Shown here: positions 5,488-6,682 of the stretch, piece by piece
Layout of the letters: each line of letters starts with the position of its first letter
Numbering within the stretch: position 1 is the first letter of the stretch
Assembly (NCBI GenBank): GCA_964487655.1
Contig: CAZASB010000258.1
Coordinates: 1-6,682 of the forward strand
Direction of reading: 5' to 3'
DNA from: PWXP01 sp964487655
GTDB lineage: Bacteria > Planctomycetota > Planctomycetia > Pirellulales > Thermoguttaceae
DNA: 6,682 nucleotides
Position numbers and translations under genes: made by a program
Notes under the pieces: generated by a model
What the model was told of the DNA's origin: nothing
Databases searched by the model: none
The model's input: the letters and a program-made list of their open reading frames with translations, nothing else

Positions 5488-6682
5488 CTACGGTCGCGTT
5501 TCCGCAGTTTCCCGGGTCTCGTTCACCCGTTTCCACATCGTCACCAGGAGCACGCTCGATGCCGCGGCGATTGCGGTGGAGATAATGGCGGGCAGCAGGC
5601 GGCCGTACAGCCAGTAGCCGGTGGCGAACAGGGCGCTGTAGACCAGTACGCAGGCGATGACCATGCACAGGATTTCACGCGGGACTCCCCACGGTTGGTT
5701 AGACCCGGCGATCGGTTGGCCGGCCTCCTCGGCGCGGCGCAACACGGCCCGCCAGCCGGGACCGCCGGGACGAATGCGGACGCAGAAATCTCGCAGGGTC
5801 GATTCCGCGGTGGGCCGCGTGACGAGCGTCACTCCGATCCACGCCGCCGTGGTGATGGCCACGCCAAGGGTCATGGTTATCCATGCCTCGGCATCTGGCA
5901 TGTAGAACTTCAGGGCAAGGGCGGCGGCGAACGAGCAGACCATGGCCGTCAGTTCGCTGTAGGCGTTGATGCGCCACCAGAACCAACGCAGGATGAACAG
6001 CAGACCCGTGCCGGCGCCGACTAGCAGGATGATATGGAACGCCTGCTCCGCGTTGCTCAGGCACAGGCCCAACAGGCAGGCAAGAACCATGGTAAGCAGG
6101 GTGCATAGGCGTCCGGCGGCCACCAGTTCCCGCTCGCTGGCGTCGGGACGGAGGAAGCGTCGGTAGCAGTCGTTGACCACGTAGGAAGCGCCCCAGTTCA
6201 AGTGGGTCGATAGGGTCGACATGAACGCAGCCATCAGCGAGGCCAGCATGAGTCCGCGCAGCCCGCTGGGCAGCAGGGTGAGCATGGCCGGATAGGCCAG
6301 GTCGTGTTTGACAATTTTCGGGTCGATGCCTGGAAGGGCCGTCTGGATCGAATCGAGCGTGGGAAACACGATAATCGAGCACAGCGCGACGATAATCCAC
6401 GGCCAGGGTCGCAGGGCGTAGTGGGCCACGTTGAACAGGAGTGTGGCCCCGGTTGCGTGCGATTCGTTTTTCGCCGCCAGCATGCGCTGGGCGATATAGC
6501 CCCCGCCCCCGGGCTCCGCGCCGGGATACCACACGCTCCACCACTGGATGGTCAGCGGGATAATGAAGACCGCCATGAGCAGATCGGTGTTCCGAACGTC
6601 GGGGAACATGGCAAGTTTCGGTGCCACCTGCTCGTGGGCGAGCAGAGCGGTCATGCCTCCAACGGCGTCGATGTTCACCAGG
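5488..6682 (-). CDS. Sodium:solute symporter, SSS family (N-terminus cut by window edge)
   Basis: An inner-membrane Na+-coupled importer of a sugar or other small organic solute. The window shows 397 residues ending at TAG 5490-5488; relatives are about 600 residues, so roughly the first third lies off the right edge. The first visible codons (L, V, N, I) are internal, not a start. About nine hydrophobic segments are visible: roughly 33-54, 78-106, 131-170, 190-209, 214-237, 241-260, 267-287, 336-360 and 362-383. QWWSVWYPGAEPGGGGYIAQ (46-65) and MSTLSTHLNWGASYVVND (154-171) are typical of this family; the Ser/Thr cluster S155-T159 is where the family's sodium site is expected. A hydrophilic loop (about 289-335) precedes the last two segments. 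It is separated from the regulator by 596 bp and a separate promoter, so it is probably its own transcript, but functionally linked. Confidence 0.93.
   Translation of the reverse strand, partial: LVNIDAVGGMTALLAHEQVAPKLAMFPDVRNTDLLMAVFIIPLTIQWWSVWYPGAEPGGGGYIAQRMLAAKNESHATGATLLFNVAHYALRPWPWIIVALCSIIVFPTLDSIQTALPGIDPKIVKHDLAYPAMLTLLPSGLRGLMLASLMAAFMSTLSTHLNWGASYVVNDCYRRFLRPDASERELVAAGRLCTLLTMVLACLLGLCLSNAEQAFHIILLVGAGTGLLFILRWFWWRINAYSELTAMVCSFAAALALKFYMPDAEAWITMTLGVAITTAAWIGVTLVTRPTAESTLRDFCVRIRPGGPGWRAVLRRAEEAGQPIAGSNQPWGVPREILCMVIACVLVYSALFATGYWLYGRLLPAIISTAIAAASSVLLVTMWKRVNETRETAETRP

Noticed and set aside
6676..6678. GTG as the symporter start
   Set aside because: The protein is already inside its conserved core, and the frame stays open to the window edge; the true start is outside.

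Overview
This is a GC-rich bacterial window in which every convincing gene lies on the minus strand, so it is read from right to left. The set of genes suggests a heterotroph of the Planctomycetota, or a relative such as Verrucomicrobiota, Lentisphaerota or a similar uncultured lineage. It combines a sodium:solute symporter with a WWSVWYPG segment, a GntR/LacI-type sugar regulator, a TIM-barrel putative glycosidase, a sugar-isomerase-like SIS protein and Gfo/Idh/MocA proteins. The taxonomic call is inferred from gene style only. Two runs of exactly 100 N (2200-2299 and 5308-5407) look like scaffold placeholders, so this is probably a draft or metagenome-derived assembly.

Layout in transcription order: (1) 6682-5488, the C-terminal two thirds of an SSS-family sodium:solute symporter, cut by the right edge. 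(2) 5487-4892, a non-coding stretch with 68-bp tandem repeats, an inverted diverged copy of their hairpin core, an assembly gap, and a near-consensus sigma70-type promoter. (3) 4891-3698, a regulator with a GntR winged helix and a LacI-type sugar-binding domain. (4) 3673-2642, a putative TIM-barrel glycoside hydrolase-like protein. (5) A 52-nt long palindrome in the 85-nt spacer. (6) 2556-1918, an SIS-domain sugar-isomerase-like protein interrupted by 100 N. (7) 1897-1061, an uncharacterised protein that may resemble an isolated Gfo/Idh C-terminal domain. (8) 1064 to the left edge, a Gfo/Idh/MocA oxidoreductase overlapping the preceding gene by ATGA.

The tight spacing (24, 85, 20 and -4 nt), shared strand and single strong promoter make genes 3-8 a likely operon: a sugar-responsive regulator controlling its own transcript and enzymes for an unidentified carbohydrate or polyol. 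A plausible division of labour is import by the symporter, glycoside cleavage by the TIM-barrel protein, sugar-phosphate handling by the SIS protein, and NAD(P)-dependent oxidation or epimerisation by the Gfo/Idh protein. The substrate cannot be read from the sequence. I see no defence system, CRISPR array, RNA gene or transposase. The least explained elements are the long palindrome, the repeat hairpin with a compensatory base-pair change, and the uncharacterised protein coupled to the oxidoreductase.
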